In this document: positions 47,113 to 60,399 of the stretch, piece after piece
How the letters are laid out: each line of letters starts with the position of its first letter
How positions within the stretch are numbered: position 1 is the first letter of the stretch
From: Tetracentron sinense
Taxonomy: Eukaryota > Streptophyta > Magnoliopsida > Trochodendrales > Trochodendraceae
NCBI GenBank assembly: GCA_015143295.1
Contig: JABCRI010001419.1
Coordinates: forward strand, 1-64,000
Direction: 5' to 3'
Length of the DNA stretch: 64,000 nt
Position numbers and translations under genes: made by a program
The notes under the pieces: model-generated
Seen by the model: the letters and a program-made list of their open reading frames with translations, nothing else
Databases searched by the model: none
What the model was told of the DNA's origin: nothing

Positions 47113-48139
47113 TAGTGGGTAGCACGTGCAATGCACGTGAGAGAGAGGGGAAGGGAAGAGAGACCTTAATGAGGTCATTTGATAAAAAATTAAAAAATAT
47201 TTTAGGTATAGAAACTTGAAGGATATTTTCGATATCTCATATGAAAAAATTGTAAGGGACACATTGGTTATATTAATATGATGTAGGGACATTTTGAGAC
47301 TCAGAAAGTTTTAGGAATATTTTAGGTATAGCAAAGCAAGGGGACGGACAGGGACTTGGCGAGACGTTCTTCTTTCGGAGCGCTACTGGCACACCATCCA
47401 AATGAGATCGAATCACAGCCAATCATGATTGAATTCAAGGAGAGTTCAATCGTACCCACACGTCAACACGTGTCCTGTTCAACCCCTATTAACCATGGTT
47501 AAGATTCCTTAACCCTTAGGGTTCAATAATCTAACCTTGGTCTTTAGAAAAAAATGTTTTTAAATTTAAACCTAAGGTCAAGAAATTTTAACCCTTTGAT
47601 TAATTTTTTCCTAAAAATTTTTTCTAAAAACCAAGATTATAATGTTGAACCATGAGGGATAAGGAATCTTAACCATGTTTAACAGGGGTTAAAAAGGACA
47701 CGTGTTGGTGCCTGGGTGCGATTGAACTCTCCCTGAGTTCAATTGTGATTGGCTGTGTTTCCAACTCCATCCAAATAGGCCCACATGATGATCTATTAAG
47801 TCAAGAAGGTTAACAAATTTGGATGATTATAACCATTCGATCTTCAAAGGTCTAAATCGTTACAGGAGGTCAGTCCCTTTCTTTTTTCCTGAACTTGCAC
47901 GTGAGAGGAGTGGAAAAGGGGCATGTGAGAGGACGTAGGAGAGAGAGGGAAAGGATGAGTTTGACTTGAAAGTTTGATAATGACTTGGGGAGAGAGTAAA
48001 ATGGCGAAATTATCCTTTAGTCATGTACAAACTTTAATTTATTACTTTTTTTCTATTCCTAAGATTAAGGCTAGATTAGGTATTATAAATTTTTTCCATC
48101 AACGTTCTGAACCGGCAATCCGCATTATATTAGTAGCGA
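47112..48139 (-). mobile_element. Non-autonomous Helitron (B)
   Basis: On the minus strand it starts TCGCTACTAATATAATGCGG at 48139 after an A. It ends at 47112 with CACGTGCATTGCACGTG (a perfect hairpin), then CTACCCACTAG and T. It shares GCGGATT and AACGTTGATGGAAA-like words with the 5' end of Helitron A. Inside, 47.39-47.77 kb holds a palindromic TTAACC repeat. It has no Rep/Hel gene. The 3' hairpin is textbook. Confidence 0.85.
47390..47775. repeat. Palindromic TTAACC...GGTTAAG repeat, copy in Helitron B
   Basis: Outer arms CACAGCCAATCATGATTGAA / TTCAATTGTGATTGGCTGTG, then CAACACGTGTCC / GGACACGTGTTG and ATTAACCATGGTTAAGATTC / GAATCTTAACCATGTTTAA. About 385 bp could fold into one hairpin. 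It occupies a similar place in Helitrons A and B. Confidence 0.8.
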
Positions 48140-48201
48140 TATATATAAATCCTTCAAATTTATGCTTAATTATATGAGTTTTTTTTTATACACATCTCTA
48201 T

Positions 48202-48755
48202 TAGGGGTGTACATGGGTACGGGTCAAACCGTGAACCGGACCGAACCGACCACCATGGTCCGGGTTTGGTTCGGTATTTTACAGGCTCAGTTCGGTTCTG
48301 AGTATGGTTTTGCTTAAACCGAATTTATGCGGTTCGGTTCTGGTTTGTTCTAATTTGAAACCAAACCGAATCGAGAACCGAACTAAAATTAAAAAGTGGA
48401 GAAGGTTGATCCAGTGGTTCTAATTCTCAATGTATTGAACAAGTTGATCCAGTGGTTCCAATTTCAATTTAATCTATTTTAATTAGTGATTATTTTTGTT
48501 CATTGATAAGATTTGAGTTGTGGTTTCAGTACATTGAGAATGTGAAATTGTGAACTATTGGATTTATCACAATTAGGAGAAGATTATAAACCCGTGGGTA
48601 GAACCGAACCGAACCGAGACACTACGGTTCAGTTCTGGGTTAAGTTTTTTCCGAACTGAGACTCTATGGTTTGGTCCTGGGTTGAATTTTTTAGAACCGA
48701 GAACCGGTCCCAAAATTTCTTAGAACCGACCCAAACCGAACCATGTGCACCCCTA
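48202..48755. mobile_element. hAT-type MITE, CGGTTCGG-rich
   Basis: A 554-bp element with inverted ends TAGGGGTGTACATGG and CCATGTGCACCCCTA. The 8-bp flanks ATCTCTAT (48194-48201) and ATCTCTAC (48756-48763) match in seven positions. Its ends are rich in AACCGAACCG and GGTTCGG words. It has no ORF. Confidence 0.88.
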
Positions 48756-48763
48756 ATCTCTAC

Positions 48764-51580
48764 TATTATAATTAGAGAAGAAAGATAGAGTTGGTTGTTT
48801 TTTTTTAAAACCAAAATACCCTCAAAATCATATTTTCCTACTATACATTGTATCATTTATCTAGGGGTACAAATGTAATTACCATGCATTCATCTTTGAA
48901 TTTTGAACTAGAGTGCCATCCGTTCATGTATTTCTATATCATGTCTTCCACTTTCCAAATGTAACATGCGTCTCTCTATCCCTCCAAAAACACCAACTGT
49001 CCTAAGTACCACTCTCACACACACACACACACACACACACACTCTCTCTCTCTCTCACTCTCATTAGTTTTGTAGGTGGCATTGATTGATTAATATCTAT
49101 TTCAAAATTTATTATTTCCTCATCTCCTCAATCATGTGCCAAGTCAACATGGGGTTGAGGTGGTATGAGAAGGGTAAGACTTGCAGAGTTGTGTGTAACT
49201 ACACAAACTACCGCAACTATTTCTCCCTCAAAAGTCAAACCTCATAGTGATAAGTGATACCCATTAACATAACCACCATAACTAACTGTTTCCATCTCCA
49301 TGAACATATTCTTGCAATTAAAATCTTCATGCTTATCTCCCCCCCTCTTCTCTCATTCCCAACCGTCCTCTGTCATCCCTTGCCAGTCCTAATGTTGCGA
49401 CCACCTGGTGAACAACTCGCTGTTCCTGCCGCTGAACTCTAAGAATTTAGTGTTTGAATTAAATTTTGGGTTATTGTTGGGACTCAATCAATCTCACGGG
49501 AATCAATGGAAGGATCCTGCTTTTTTCACTAAATCGATCTGCATTTCACGCAAATCTGGGTAAGTTCTTTCTACCATTCTCCAATCACACAGTTTTTTGT
49601 TCTATGTTTCCTTCCCTTTGGAAGGTATTACGGCATGGTGTTTTCCCGAAATCATTTAACGGTAGAGTGCCAAAGTTCTCTTATGGAAGAATACTTTCAG
49701 AACATGTTTCTTTCTCATCCTGGACATGCAGGGATATTGAGACTCACCATTTGATAAGTCTCACTTAGATCTACCGAGCCGAAATGGATTTGGTTGAATT
49801 TCTCAACTGATCTTTCTTATTGAATTGTTGACTATATCTTTTGTCCTAGGAGATCGCTGTCATCTTCCAATTTTAATAGGATAAGAAAGGCGCCAAATCC
49901 TCTCCAGTTATGACCGGATGTGGCACATCCAGTTATAGCCCCTAGAGGTCGCCACGTGTCTCCTTTGACACCCCTTAACCGTGGGTAAGGTTCACCCACC
50001 CCTAGGGTTCACCCACCTATTTTTGGTTTTTTTTTTAAATATTAATTCTATTTTTTAAATTAAAAAATTGTTTTTAATATTAAAAAAACTTTAAATTTCT
50101 CAAGGAATTTAAGGAATTCCTATGGTCTTACTCATTTATATTCTATCTGTGATCATGAATATTTCAGCTGTAATCTCTCTCCTTTTTCCTTGCCTTTCCT
50201 AGTGTTAGGTTTGGCTGCTTCATACTTATTATTTCTCAAGGAATTTCTGTTTTACTGATAAAAAAAGTCAAAATTTCGCGAACGTCATAGTTGAGTGAAC
50301 ATCCTTATTAGTGGTATTTGGGAGAGAAGTTTTCCATCCTATTCATTGAAAGCTAGAGAGCTGTTGGTTAAGTTCACTGTATTCAGCTGATAGAGACATT
50401 CTATGGAATTATGATGGTCTTTTAATGGCAAAGTTTTATAGTCCGGTGTCAGTGTAAAGTCCGGCGTCAATAGCCACACTTATTGTGGGTTATCTAGCTG
50501 ATGAACGACACCTACAATCATGTATCCATTGCCTTGCTCATAAGTCATAACCAAGACTATCTGTAATGCATATCCATAACACCCAAAGTCATAATCATAG
50601 GCCCCCATAAATTATCATGATAAAATATAAATGAGTAAGACCATTTGCCTAATCATTATACGATTTATAACTATATATAATATTTTTAAATAAATATATA
50701 TTTAATTATTATTTATAAAATAATTAAATATTTTTCAAATAAATACCCACCCAACTTGTAGCTTGGTTCAAGAATAATAACACTAACTAAATGTATAAGC
50801 ATATATGTATGGCCTTTATATTTTCTAAATTAGTTTAATATGTATAATAAAAAGCATATGTAATTAATTTTGATATCAAAAATTGAAGATAATTTTTTTA
50901 CCGATCAAAAAAAAAAAATTAAAGATAATTGTGTTCCTAAAAAAGAATAATCCAACAACTATAGATTGGGTGCATTTAATTAACATATATAAAAGATTCA
51001 AATAGAAACATTGAAGTTTTGGGGTGAAATTTGGGATTCCCCAATTTTTTTTTTTTTTTTTTTCTGAATTTCATTTACAAACTAGTTTGAATCCCTAAAA
51101 TATATGGAGATGCATGAATTTGATGCATTTGTGAGTGTTCTATGCGAAATGATGGAGCTCAATCACCCAATGTTTAAAACCCTCTAATGTAGAGATTGAT
51201 TCAAGAATAGGGAAAAAAATCCTTTAAAAAAATTGGAGTTTTTCAAGCAAAAATAGATGAATTAGTTGACTTGGTTCATGTTGACCGAAGTCATGTAATT
51301 AATATAAAGATTTTGAACATTACAGTGGATGTTACCAAAGCGTTATCGAAACTACTGAAACCTACCGAAACATGCTGCCAAAACCCTGTACTATTTGCAA
51401 TACAAGTATATATTGTTCGTCAGTAATTAAGCGAACTCTTTTCCATGAAAGTTAACCAAAATGCGTTGTTTTTGTAAATGACTCAGGAAATGTCAAGAAA
51501 TACTATAATTTTGATGTTGTAGGTAGCTTTCATGTCGGTCATTGAAAATAGAAGCATTTCGTAGGAAACATTAGGAAACC
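48764..51580. other. CalS9 intron: simple repeats and half palindrome, no exon seen
   Basis: A CA/CT microsatellite lies at about 49,017-49,060. A half copy of the palindromic family (CCACGTGTCTCC, then ACCCCTTAACCGTGGGTAAG) lies at about 49.93-50.10 kb. No callose-synthase exon and no domain on either strand was recognised. Confidence 0.45.
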
Positions 51581-51845
51581 TGTTGATGTTTTAAACCATG
51601 TTTTCAGGTCCAATCTTAGAGTTGGACAAAGCAAGGTGCCAAAGCCATAATAAGAGATTTGAAGTCTTAAACTCTAACTTTTAGTTAAAGGTGACTCACA
51701 AAGTGAGGCGTGATGTTGGGACCTCAAGATGCGTGAGGCGTGAGACTTTAGCCTCACAAGAAAGTCTTACACCACCTATTTTAACAAATAAATAAATAGT
51801 AATATTGCAAAAAGATTAAAAAAAAAAACTAATTAGAAGTAATAC

Positions 51846-51880
<35 letters not shown>

Positions 51881-52155
51881 TGCATACATATGTAATACAT
51901 ACATTTTTGATTAATGTATGAGGCACATGCCTTAAAAAACATTTAATGCTCAAGTCTCAGTTATATGGTTAGAACCCTATTTTTGATTAATTTATAAGGC
52001 ACATCCCATAGACACATCCCTTAGACATAAAGCAAGCTTCACAGTTTGAGGTGTTAGCCTCATGAGATTCAAGCCTCAAGGTTAAGCCTTACAGTGTTTT
52101 CCTTGAGCCTCTTCTCGAGGTGAGCCTTGAGGCGTACGCCTTTTAAAACACTGGT
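51580..52155. mobile_element. GAGGCG-rich MITE-like repeat
   Basis: The left part begins near GTTTTAAACCATG and the right ends CTTTTAAAACACTGG. The interior has many GAGGCG / GCCTCA words in both orientations (GTGAGGCGTGAGA, CTTGAGGCGTACGCC) and a GT microsatellite at 51,855-51,878. Non-coding; edges approximate. Confidence 0.45.
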
Positions 52156-52158
52156 ATA

Positions 52159-52843
52159 AAATGAGTCCTAAAGAGCATGAGGAGTTGCAAAGGCAGGTGC
52201 AAGAACTATTGAAGAAGGGGTGTCTTTGAGAGAGCCTAAATTCGTATGTTGTTCCGGTCTTGCTCCCTCATCACAATGAAGTATCAATTTCTGATTTTGA
52301 GACTTGTTGACATGCTTGACATTCTGTTTGGTACACGAGTCTTTTCGAAGACTGATCTAAGAAGCGACTACCATTAGATTTGGATAAGATCTGGTGACGA
52401 GTGGAAAAAAGCATTCAAAATTCGCGAAAGGTTATACAAGGGGCTGGTTATGCCATGCGGATTATCTAATGCACCAAGTATTTTCATACCTATGTTGAAC
52501 CAGGTTTTTTGGCCTCCCATTAGCAAGTTTATGGTGGTTTATTTGTAATATCCTGTTCTATAGTGTAGGCAAGATCATATTAGCAATGTTCGTCAAATTT
52601 TTGAAGTTTTGCGTAAAGAGAAACTCTAGGTGCACCTTGAAAATTGTACTTTCATGATAGACAACTTGCTGTTTTTGAGGTATATTGTCTTAGTTCGAGG
52701 AATCAAAGTTGGCCTTACCAAAGTTCAAGCAATAGTTAACTGGCCAACGCTTCGATCTATTGGTGAAGTAGGGGTTTTTTATGGATTCACTACATTCGAG
52801 CAAAGATTTATGAGAAATTACAGTAGCCTTATTGCACCTATCA
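52159..52843 (+). mobile_element. Ty3/gypsy reverse transcriptase fossil
   Basis: A fragment of a Ty3/gypsy LTR retrotransposon, sense strand. It covers part of the reverse transcriptase and the start of the connection to RNase H. The gag, protease and integrase regions and both LTRs are absent. It is broken in several places and old. Its right edge is cut by the LINE. Confidence 0.85.
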
Positions 52844-55620
52844 TTTTTTTTTATTGGTAATCAAGCCATCAATATATAAAAAGAAGAGAGCATACAAAGA
52901 AGTTCACAATGAGTGAACCAAGGAAAGCAAAATAAAAAAAAAAGCATAAAGCAACATAGAAAGGGTATACAAAAGTAACCATAACCAATGGTCTGCTAAC
53001 TAAGGAAGGGAAGACCCACTCCACACCTAACCTAGTGAGGGAGAAGGCCCAAATCCCGTAGACAATCAGACAATGCAAGGTCAAGTGATCAACTGGCTCT
53101 TCCACAGTAAGGCACAAATAACAGCGGTTTGCCAAATTTCACCTTCTGCTCTTTAGATGATCAATGGTAAGAATCCTATTCAGAGCTGCAGACCAAAGGA
53201 AGAAAGATACCTTTGATGAGACTCTTGTGAACCAAACAACCTTATGAGGAAATAAGTGTGCTGATAATCTATCAAGGGATTCTAATTAGGATCTCACTGA
53301 GAACCGACCATTGTTGCTCCTGGACTATAACCTACAATTTCTAAGCTGAGGGATGACAGATGAGGAACTCAGTCTCTGCAAGGAGTTGAAAGTCTTCAAT
53401 TTCCCAATCATTCAGATTTTGGCGTAGCCAGGGGCACCAAACGGACTCATACTAATGTGTCCTTGTTAAGGGTAAGAGGAAAGATGTTACAGAAGTCATC
53501 CTTAAGCCTCGATTGACCACACCATATATCTTTCCAAAAGAGGGTTTCAGACCTATTTCCAATCTTAAACCTAATGTGAGGATCAATAAACTTAGCCACA
53601 CCTATGATACCTTTCCAAAGATTAACTCCATGAGAACCTCACACCCCCTTAGGTTTCCAACAAAAGAGTTGTCTATATTTTGCAACAATTACCCTCTGCC
53701 AAAAACTATCATGCTCAACACCAAACCTCCAAACCCATTTTCCCAAGAGCCTTATTGATTTGACTAGTTGGAGCGAGGTTGAGTCCCCCATCACATAGGG
53801 AGCACAAATGGATTTCCAATCTACTATGTGATATTTCTTTTTCTCACCGAATCCGTCCCAAAGGAAATTTCGCAGAAGACGGTCTAAGGTCAGGGCTATG
53901 GATTTGGGGATTGTCAAAGTAGACATGAAGTAGGTTGGGAGATTGAGAAGTTCCAAAGGGTACTTTTGATGAGGGTTATCCTACCTCCCTTAGAAAGGAA
54001 ATATGATTTCTATCCCGCTAATCTCGAGTAAAATTTTTCAGTGACTGGGTTCCAGACTACTTTGGCTTTGAAAGAGGCACCTAGGGGATAGACCTAGGTA
54101 ACTAGATGGGAGGGATCCTGACTTGCAACCTAGACAACAAGCTATCAAGTCAAGATTGGGTATCTCACCAACCCTGACAATTTTACTTTTACCAAATTCA
54201 CCCTCAAACCCGAGACCGCCTCAAAGCACCAAAGCACACATCTAAGATAAAGAAGCTGAGAGGGCAGAGCTCCACAAAAGATGAAATTATATGGGAGGGA
54301 TCCCATTTGCTTGGGATAGCATCCGACTCAGAGCCTCTGACACTATGAGGAACAGAGTCGGAGTGAGTGGGTTCCCCTGCCTTAACCCTTTTGAGCTCCT
54401 GAAGAACCCTTGAGAGCTACCATGTAGAAGAACTTACGAGAGGGGAGATGATAATATTTTGGCAATGATTTTGTACAAGCTGCTCACCAGACTGATTGGC
54501 CTAAATCCCTGATATCCTGAGCGCCTGGTTTTTTCAGAATCAACACTACAAATGTATTATTGATTGATCTGTCAAATTGATTCGATTCGTAGAGCTCTTG
54601 CAAGACCGCAAGAAGATCCAGACCCACAATGGCCCAACAAAAATGGTAAAATTCTATGGAAAACTCATCTGGCCCAGGAGATTTGTATCTAGCCATTGCT
54701 CCGAGAGCAGACAACACTTCACCCTTGAAGGGTTTTTCTAACTCTTCTCTTTGGTCTACGGATAGAGTATCAAATGGGATGCCATCTAATATTGGTCTCC
54801 ACAATGTTTTCTCTAAGTACAACTCTTTGAAAAAATCAACCACATCGTCCTCAATATCCTTTTGATTATCCTTTTGGACTCCAGCAATTTGGATACTTGA
54901 GATGTAATTGCATTTCCTACAAAATTGGCCATACGATGAAAATTTTTGATGTTTTTGTCACCCTCCTTAAGCCAACAGATCTTGGATTTCTGTTTCCAGC
55001 TAATCTCTTTCATTCGAACAACCTTCAGATAGTCTATTTTCTTGGTCTCTCGAAGTAGACTATCCGCGGTCGATAAAGAGTGGGAGCTTTCCTGGATGTC
55101 AAGAGCCTTAATGTCAAGGAGAAGTTTTGATTTTTGCTCAGAAAGATTACCAAAAACTTCCCTGTTCCAACTTTTGAGTCTCGCAGGGATTTCAATTTCA
55201 AGCCAAAACGTTAACTAGGGGGCAATTGAAATCTTGACCCAAACACTATGGGGCATTCCAACGACAACTAACATCATCCAGTTCTTGCCACAAATCGTTA
55301 TCATTAGATATTCCAGATGGACCATAAATCCCTGAGAATACCCAATTGGGACCACCCCTGACACTTTGCAGAGAATGAATATTGAGTATGCCCCCAGATC
55401 CGATTCCATGACCTCTATCTTGTCCATATCCCAAGTTACTAGAATTCCCTACGACAACCCGAGGGCAAGGTTTCGAATGTCGATATCGCTTGACATGTCG
55501 AGCCGCATAAAAAATATATCGGAAGATATATCGTTTATCGGTAATTTTTTGAAAAATGGCAAAAAAATTGGGACAAAACATGGAATTTTGCGGTGAAATT
55601 TCAGAAAATGTTATAATCAT

Positions 55621-56216
55621 GGTTTAAAAAATCGCCAAAATAGTTACGTTAGGCCCGTTACGTAAAGATTTTGGTGGCCTCCGATACCATACCTTTACTC
55701 GTTTATCCCAAAACAAAATCGTAACGCTCGAAACCGTTACGTAACGGGCGTTATGCCCGATTCATAAAGGTTTCAGTTGTAGGACTGGGTTTCGAAAATC
55801 TCTAAACTCATTTTAAAACCTCATCTTTGCTTCCTCTTTTCTTTACCTATTCTTAGTACCTTTTTTTTCCTAAATTTTTTTTTTTTTCGTTGATTAACAA
55901 CTTGATTTGGTGTTTAATTAATAGATTTGAAGGAATCCAAGAAAAGTTCTGTATTTCAGGTATGTTTCAACCCTCGACCCATCTAATTTCCTTATTTCTA
56001 AATTTTGAGTTTCATATTGGCTTTAAGTCTTTAAAAGTATCATGTTACTCATTTATTTTATGTTTTTTTTTTTTTTTCTATTTATTGAAATTTTTTGGAT
56101 TTTTTTTAAGAAAAAAAGAAAATAAAAATAAGTAAAGGCCGAAACCTTTACGTAACAACGTTACGTAAAGGTTTTGGCCGTGTCCGTTACGGTGTCTAAA
56201 ACCGTATTTTTAAACC
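55621..56216. mobile_element. MITE with GTTACG arms nested inside
   Basis: Left end GGTTTAAAAAATCGCC and right end ATACGG-like with TTTTTAAACC, inverted. The arms are rich in CGTTACGTAA / TTACGTAACG words (CCGTTACGTAAAG; CCTTTACGTAACAACG). It has no ORF. Confidence 0.7.
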
Positions 56217-57245
56217 TTGGTTAAAATAGATGTTCATACACATTTTAGAATAAAAACATTAAAAAACAACAACAATATACATAAGAGATGCAATGAGAAG
56301 AGAGCAAAGATGTGCGCTAACGAGAGACGATAATATATGATTCATTCATGTTTCATTCATTTCTCAGTAAGATATGCTTTGACCTCTATGTTAATTGTAA
56401 TATAATCAATTTTACTTCATTTGAACAAATATGTAAGGCTATTTGATTCTCCTTTTTTTTAATGATTATCCATGTTAATTGTTTTAAAAATCTGAAAAAT
56501 TTATGAATGCACATTAAATTTGGTATCAACACAGTTAAAGGGAGTTAAAATAGGACATATTAATTTTAAAAAAAAATCTAAAAACCAAGGTTAGATGCTT
56601 TAACTCTAAAGGTTAGTGAATCTTAACCACAGTTAAAGGGAGTTACAAGGTGACACATTTAATTTTTTTTAATTTTAAAAATCAAAGTTAGATGCTTTAA
56701 CCGTAAAGGTTAGGGAATCTTAACCACAGTTAAAAGGAGTCAAGAGGGGACACCCCTTTAACTTTGGTTAAGATCCACTAACCCTTAGGATTAAAGGCTT
56801 AAAACATTTAATCTTAGTTTTTAGAAAAAATTAATCACAAGGGTAAAACTTGTTAACCACAGTTCAAGGCTAGTTAAAGGAGCTTTGTGAGGTTATGAAA
56901 TATCTAAAGGGTATAATAGTCATTTTATTAACAATGATAAAAGTCTTTAGAGTGACCCTAGCATTACCTTATTAGGGTTAAAACACTTAAAAGTTAAGAG
57001 AATGAGAATGACCCTACCATTACCTTTGTTAAGGTTAAATAACTTAAAAGTGTCAAGAGAATAAGAGTGACACTAGTATTACTCTTGTTAGGATTAATAC
57101 TTAAAGAGTCTGGGTAACTGCATTAGCAAACTTATCGATCATAAAAAAAACTGGCATAAGCAAACCAAAAAAAAAAAAGAGGAGCTAACAACAGAGGAGA
57201 TGCAGAGTTGGCTTTTGCAATCGGGGAATGCTTCAAGCCTATAAC
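56217..57245. other. AT-rich body with half-palindromic TTAACC repeats
   Basis: Degenerate copies of the AACCACAGTTAAAGG / GGTTAGTGAATCTTAACC repeat occur at about 56.53-56.90 kb. No coding signature. Confidence 0.5.
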
Positions 57246-57871
57246 CAAGGGCGAAGCCAGGAATTTTTCATTTGGGGGGGGGGGGGGCAATATACATGTA
57301 TAAAAAAATTAATAGATTTGAGGGTATAGAAATTGGGGGTTCGGGGGCATAGACCCCGAGAAATTTTTTTTTGAGGCAATGTTTTTATTTGGAGAAATTT
57401 TTTTCTAGTAAAGTCCTTGAGGTCGCCACGTGTCCCTATTACCTCTTAACTGTGGTTAAGATTCACCCACCTATCCTTGATTTTTTTTTTTAAATATCAA
57501 CATTTTTTTCAAACCCTAGTTAAAATTACTAACTCCTAAGGTTAAAAAAAATTTTAAATTTTTTTTCTAAAAACCAAAGATAAGTAGGTGAATCCTAAGA
57601 GTGTGTGAATTTTAACCATAGTTAAGAGGTATCAATAGGGACATGTGGTGACCTAAAGAGCATAACCGGACTCCATTGGGGGCCCACTATATATATGACA
57701 AAATTTGGGGGTGGGGGGCACTATATATTATAAGACAAAATTTTGGGGGTGCTAAGTGTACAAAAAACACTAAAAAATTGAGGGGCCCACTTTTTCATAC
57801 CACAACACAAAGGCATGAATTTTTTTTTTGGGGGGGTCATGGCCCCTCCCCGCCCCCTGGCTCCACCCCTG
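57246..57871. mobile_element. hAT-like GGGCGGAGCCAG element, copy 2
   Basis: 626 bp with exact 8-bp flanking duplication CCTATAAC (57238-57245 and 57872-57879). The ends are inverted: CAAGGGCGAAGCCAGG at the left; the right, complemented, reads CAGGGGTGGAGCCAGG. A 14-G tract is at 57274-57287. An internal palindromic segment (AACTGTGGTTAAGATTCACC ... TTTTAACCATAGTTAAG) sits in the same place as in the copy at 39.2 kb. It has no ORF. Confidence 0.85.
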
Positions 57872-60399
57872 CCTATAACCCACGACAACGGGCGGCAGGT
57901 ATGTACCCTCTTTCCTCTTCTTCCTTTATCTTTCTTGGGTTTGTAATGGGAGACTGAGGACTGATTTCAGTCCCCTTGCCTTTTCTTCCTTCTTCTTTTC
58001 TTCTTTCTTGGGTCTATAATGGGATTGAGAATTGAGGACGGATTTCGGTCAATGATTTCTTTTCTTTTTCTTTTTAGATGGATCCCTGCACATCTGCAAA
58101 ACAAGGGAAAAATTTGATTTCACGGGTTTTGGTCGATATCGGTGGGTTATCGGCGATATATCATCAATATCGCCGAGATATCATCAATAACCCATGATAC
58201 CATGTAATTTTTTCTCTACACCGTTTCGATGTGTCGGAAGGCAGCGACACTGACAAATATCGGTGATATATCACCGATATTGTCGACATTTAGAGGGAGG
58301 GCACCTCAAGCCATGCAAAAGGGACCTGACCCCATAGGTCCCTAAGCAGCTGGGCTGAAGACTCAACATTTTTGTCTCCTACACACAAAAGAGTGATGAC
58401 TTTTGGGATTGAACAAGCTGTTTTCTCACCATTTGTTTATCCAGACAACCCAATCCCCTAATGTTCCAGGACTAGAGATTTAGACTTGACATTGATAACT
58501 AGGAGAGCCCCTCCCAAATCTTAGATTCTAGAGGAACCTTGGCCACTTTTACTATCGTAGTTGATGGGACACTCCAATCTCCTCAGCTCCCTTGTTGATT
58601 TGCTCGCGGACGCTAAGGATGGCCTAGGAATAGGCTTAACAATATCCTCGCACCCCGGATCTTTAAGAGATCAGAATAAACATGCAAGCTCAACCTCACG
58701 CCCCTCGGCAAAAAGGCCAAGAAAATTGCGAACACCCCCTATGTGACCTATGACCCAATTGGATACAATCATGGGATCCCTAAGATTTGAAAGGAGTTCC
58801 TCCTCCCCATGAGGACCAGCTAGGTTCAGTTGGAATGCATCTAGGAGCACTGACTCAAGTCTAAGGTTGTTTTCAGAGAGATCAGCTGGATGGGCAAAGA
58901 CAATCTGGATCAAGTAACACCCTTTCCAAAGCTGGTTGTGGTATTATGGTTCAATGGACTGACAGTCTTGAAAAGTCATTCAGACAATGATATCGGAAAA
59001 GAGGTGATCTCCACAACCTATTTATAATCAAATTAATAGGGAATGGAGAACTGAAAGAGGGTAAAAACGTACCTGAGGGTGGAAGGAAAGTTGAAAGCAC
59101 TTGCCTTGGGCTATTGATTACCAATAATTGCGCTTGTCTGAGGGTTTGAGATTGATCTGTCCCTTGGTTGGTAAGTAAGCGGTTCTTACCACTGTCTCCC
59201 AGCCTTGCTTCCGCAAAACAATTTGGATCTTCACTAGATGGTGAGAGGATGAGAATCAATTCAGATTTGTTGAGGGTGCAATGGTCCCCCAATCGCACTG
59301 TGCCCTGCCCCACGGACTTGAAGGATGAGAAACTGAGGCCGCCTTCACTAGGCCGCCTCAATTTACTCTGGTTCTGATTCTGAATGCTCCGAGTTCTTGC
59401 CACCTTCTTCTTGAACTAACTCCGTAATCCATCTTCGATTTTGATTTGACTGAGCAATTTGGGATGCCTTTCCAATCTGAGTGTTGGTGGGTTCTACACG
59501 ACTCAATTCCATGATGTTGCTCAACCTCTCTTCAGATACCAGAGAGATCAAACCGAATCTCCTGAGATGCTCAACCACAGGTGTACCATAGTGCTCAATG
59601 GCATTCCTCAGGGGGTCAGGGTCTACTGGACCCCAGTCCAGGGCTCGATGGAGAAGAGTAGTCGGTGGACGAGACGGGCTTTGCGGCCGGGTGTACCCGC
59701 ATTTCCTCCCTTTCCTGGGCTGCTTCATGTGATCCATCTTTGCTAAAATAATCAACAATCGTCAGACCTATATTACTCGGTCTCTTTGAGATTCTTGAGA
59801 AAGATTGGGCTCCAAACAACTTCCCCGCTCTGCCTTTCGAAAAGGTTAGAGACCAAAATGTCTCTTGCACCCCATGAGTCTATATAAGTTTGGGCACACC
59901 TCACAGAATCTCCTTGCTCTACTATAATTGTCTTTTCAAAAGTAGATCTTACTTCAACTGCGTAGCACAATCCAAGAATGGAACCTACCCTTTCATAATC
60001 CCCTTTCACACCCCTTTTTCATACGAGGTAGAGATTCGTTTAAGATCCCAGTTTGAGACACTTTCAGTTGGATTTCAAAATTCCAAAACTTGGTATACAA
60101 TACAACAGTCTCCACAAGACCATGTCCTCGGAATTGAAGCGCCAAAACCACTTCCTTAGCAAAGGCTTGTTCATGCAACAAAATTCCAAAATCCAATCCC
60201 CCTACTCCATTGGAAAAGAACTCTAGGCATGCGTTCCGGTGTTTGGTAGGCCCTAAACACCGATACGCATCAGACTGATACGGTCTATATGCTCTGATTT
60301 TTTGAACCACGCTGATGGTAGAGTGACAATGCCTCCATCTTGATGACTGCTGGAGTGTACATGAGTCCTTTTTGTATATCAAAAAACGTTTAATCTCCT

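Larger units (their letters stand above)
55468..58296. mobile_element. 2.8-kb DNA element inserted in the LINE endonuclease
   Basis: The LINE endonuclease is cut here and continues on the other side. The flanks share GAGGGCA (55461-55467 and 58297-58303), possibly 8-9 bp with mismatches. The edges are inverted: AAGGTTTCGAATGTCGATAT at the left; the right edge, complemented, reads CTCTAAATGTCGAC and then AATATCGGTGATATATCACC. ATATCG words recur at both ends. It has no transposase; it carries at least two other elements inside. Class uncertain (MULE- or hAT-like). Confidence 0.65.

Noticed and set aside
55246-55620. 124-codon minus-strand ORF spanning the LINE and the inserted element
   Set aside because: It is a chance fusion: only the part below 55,467 is LINE endonuclease.
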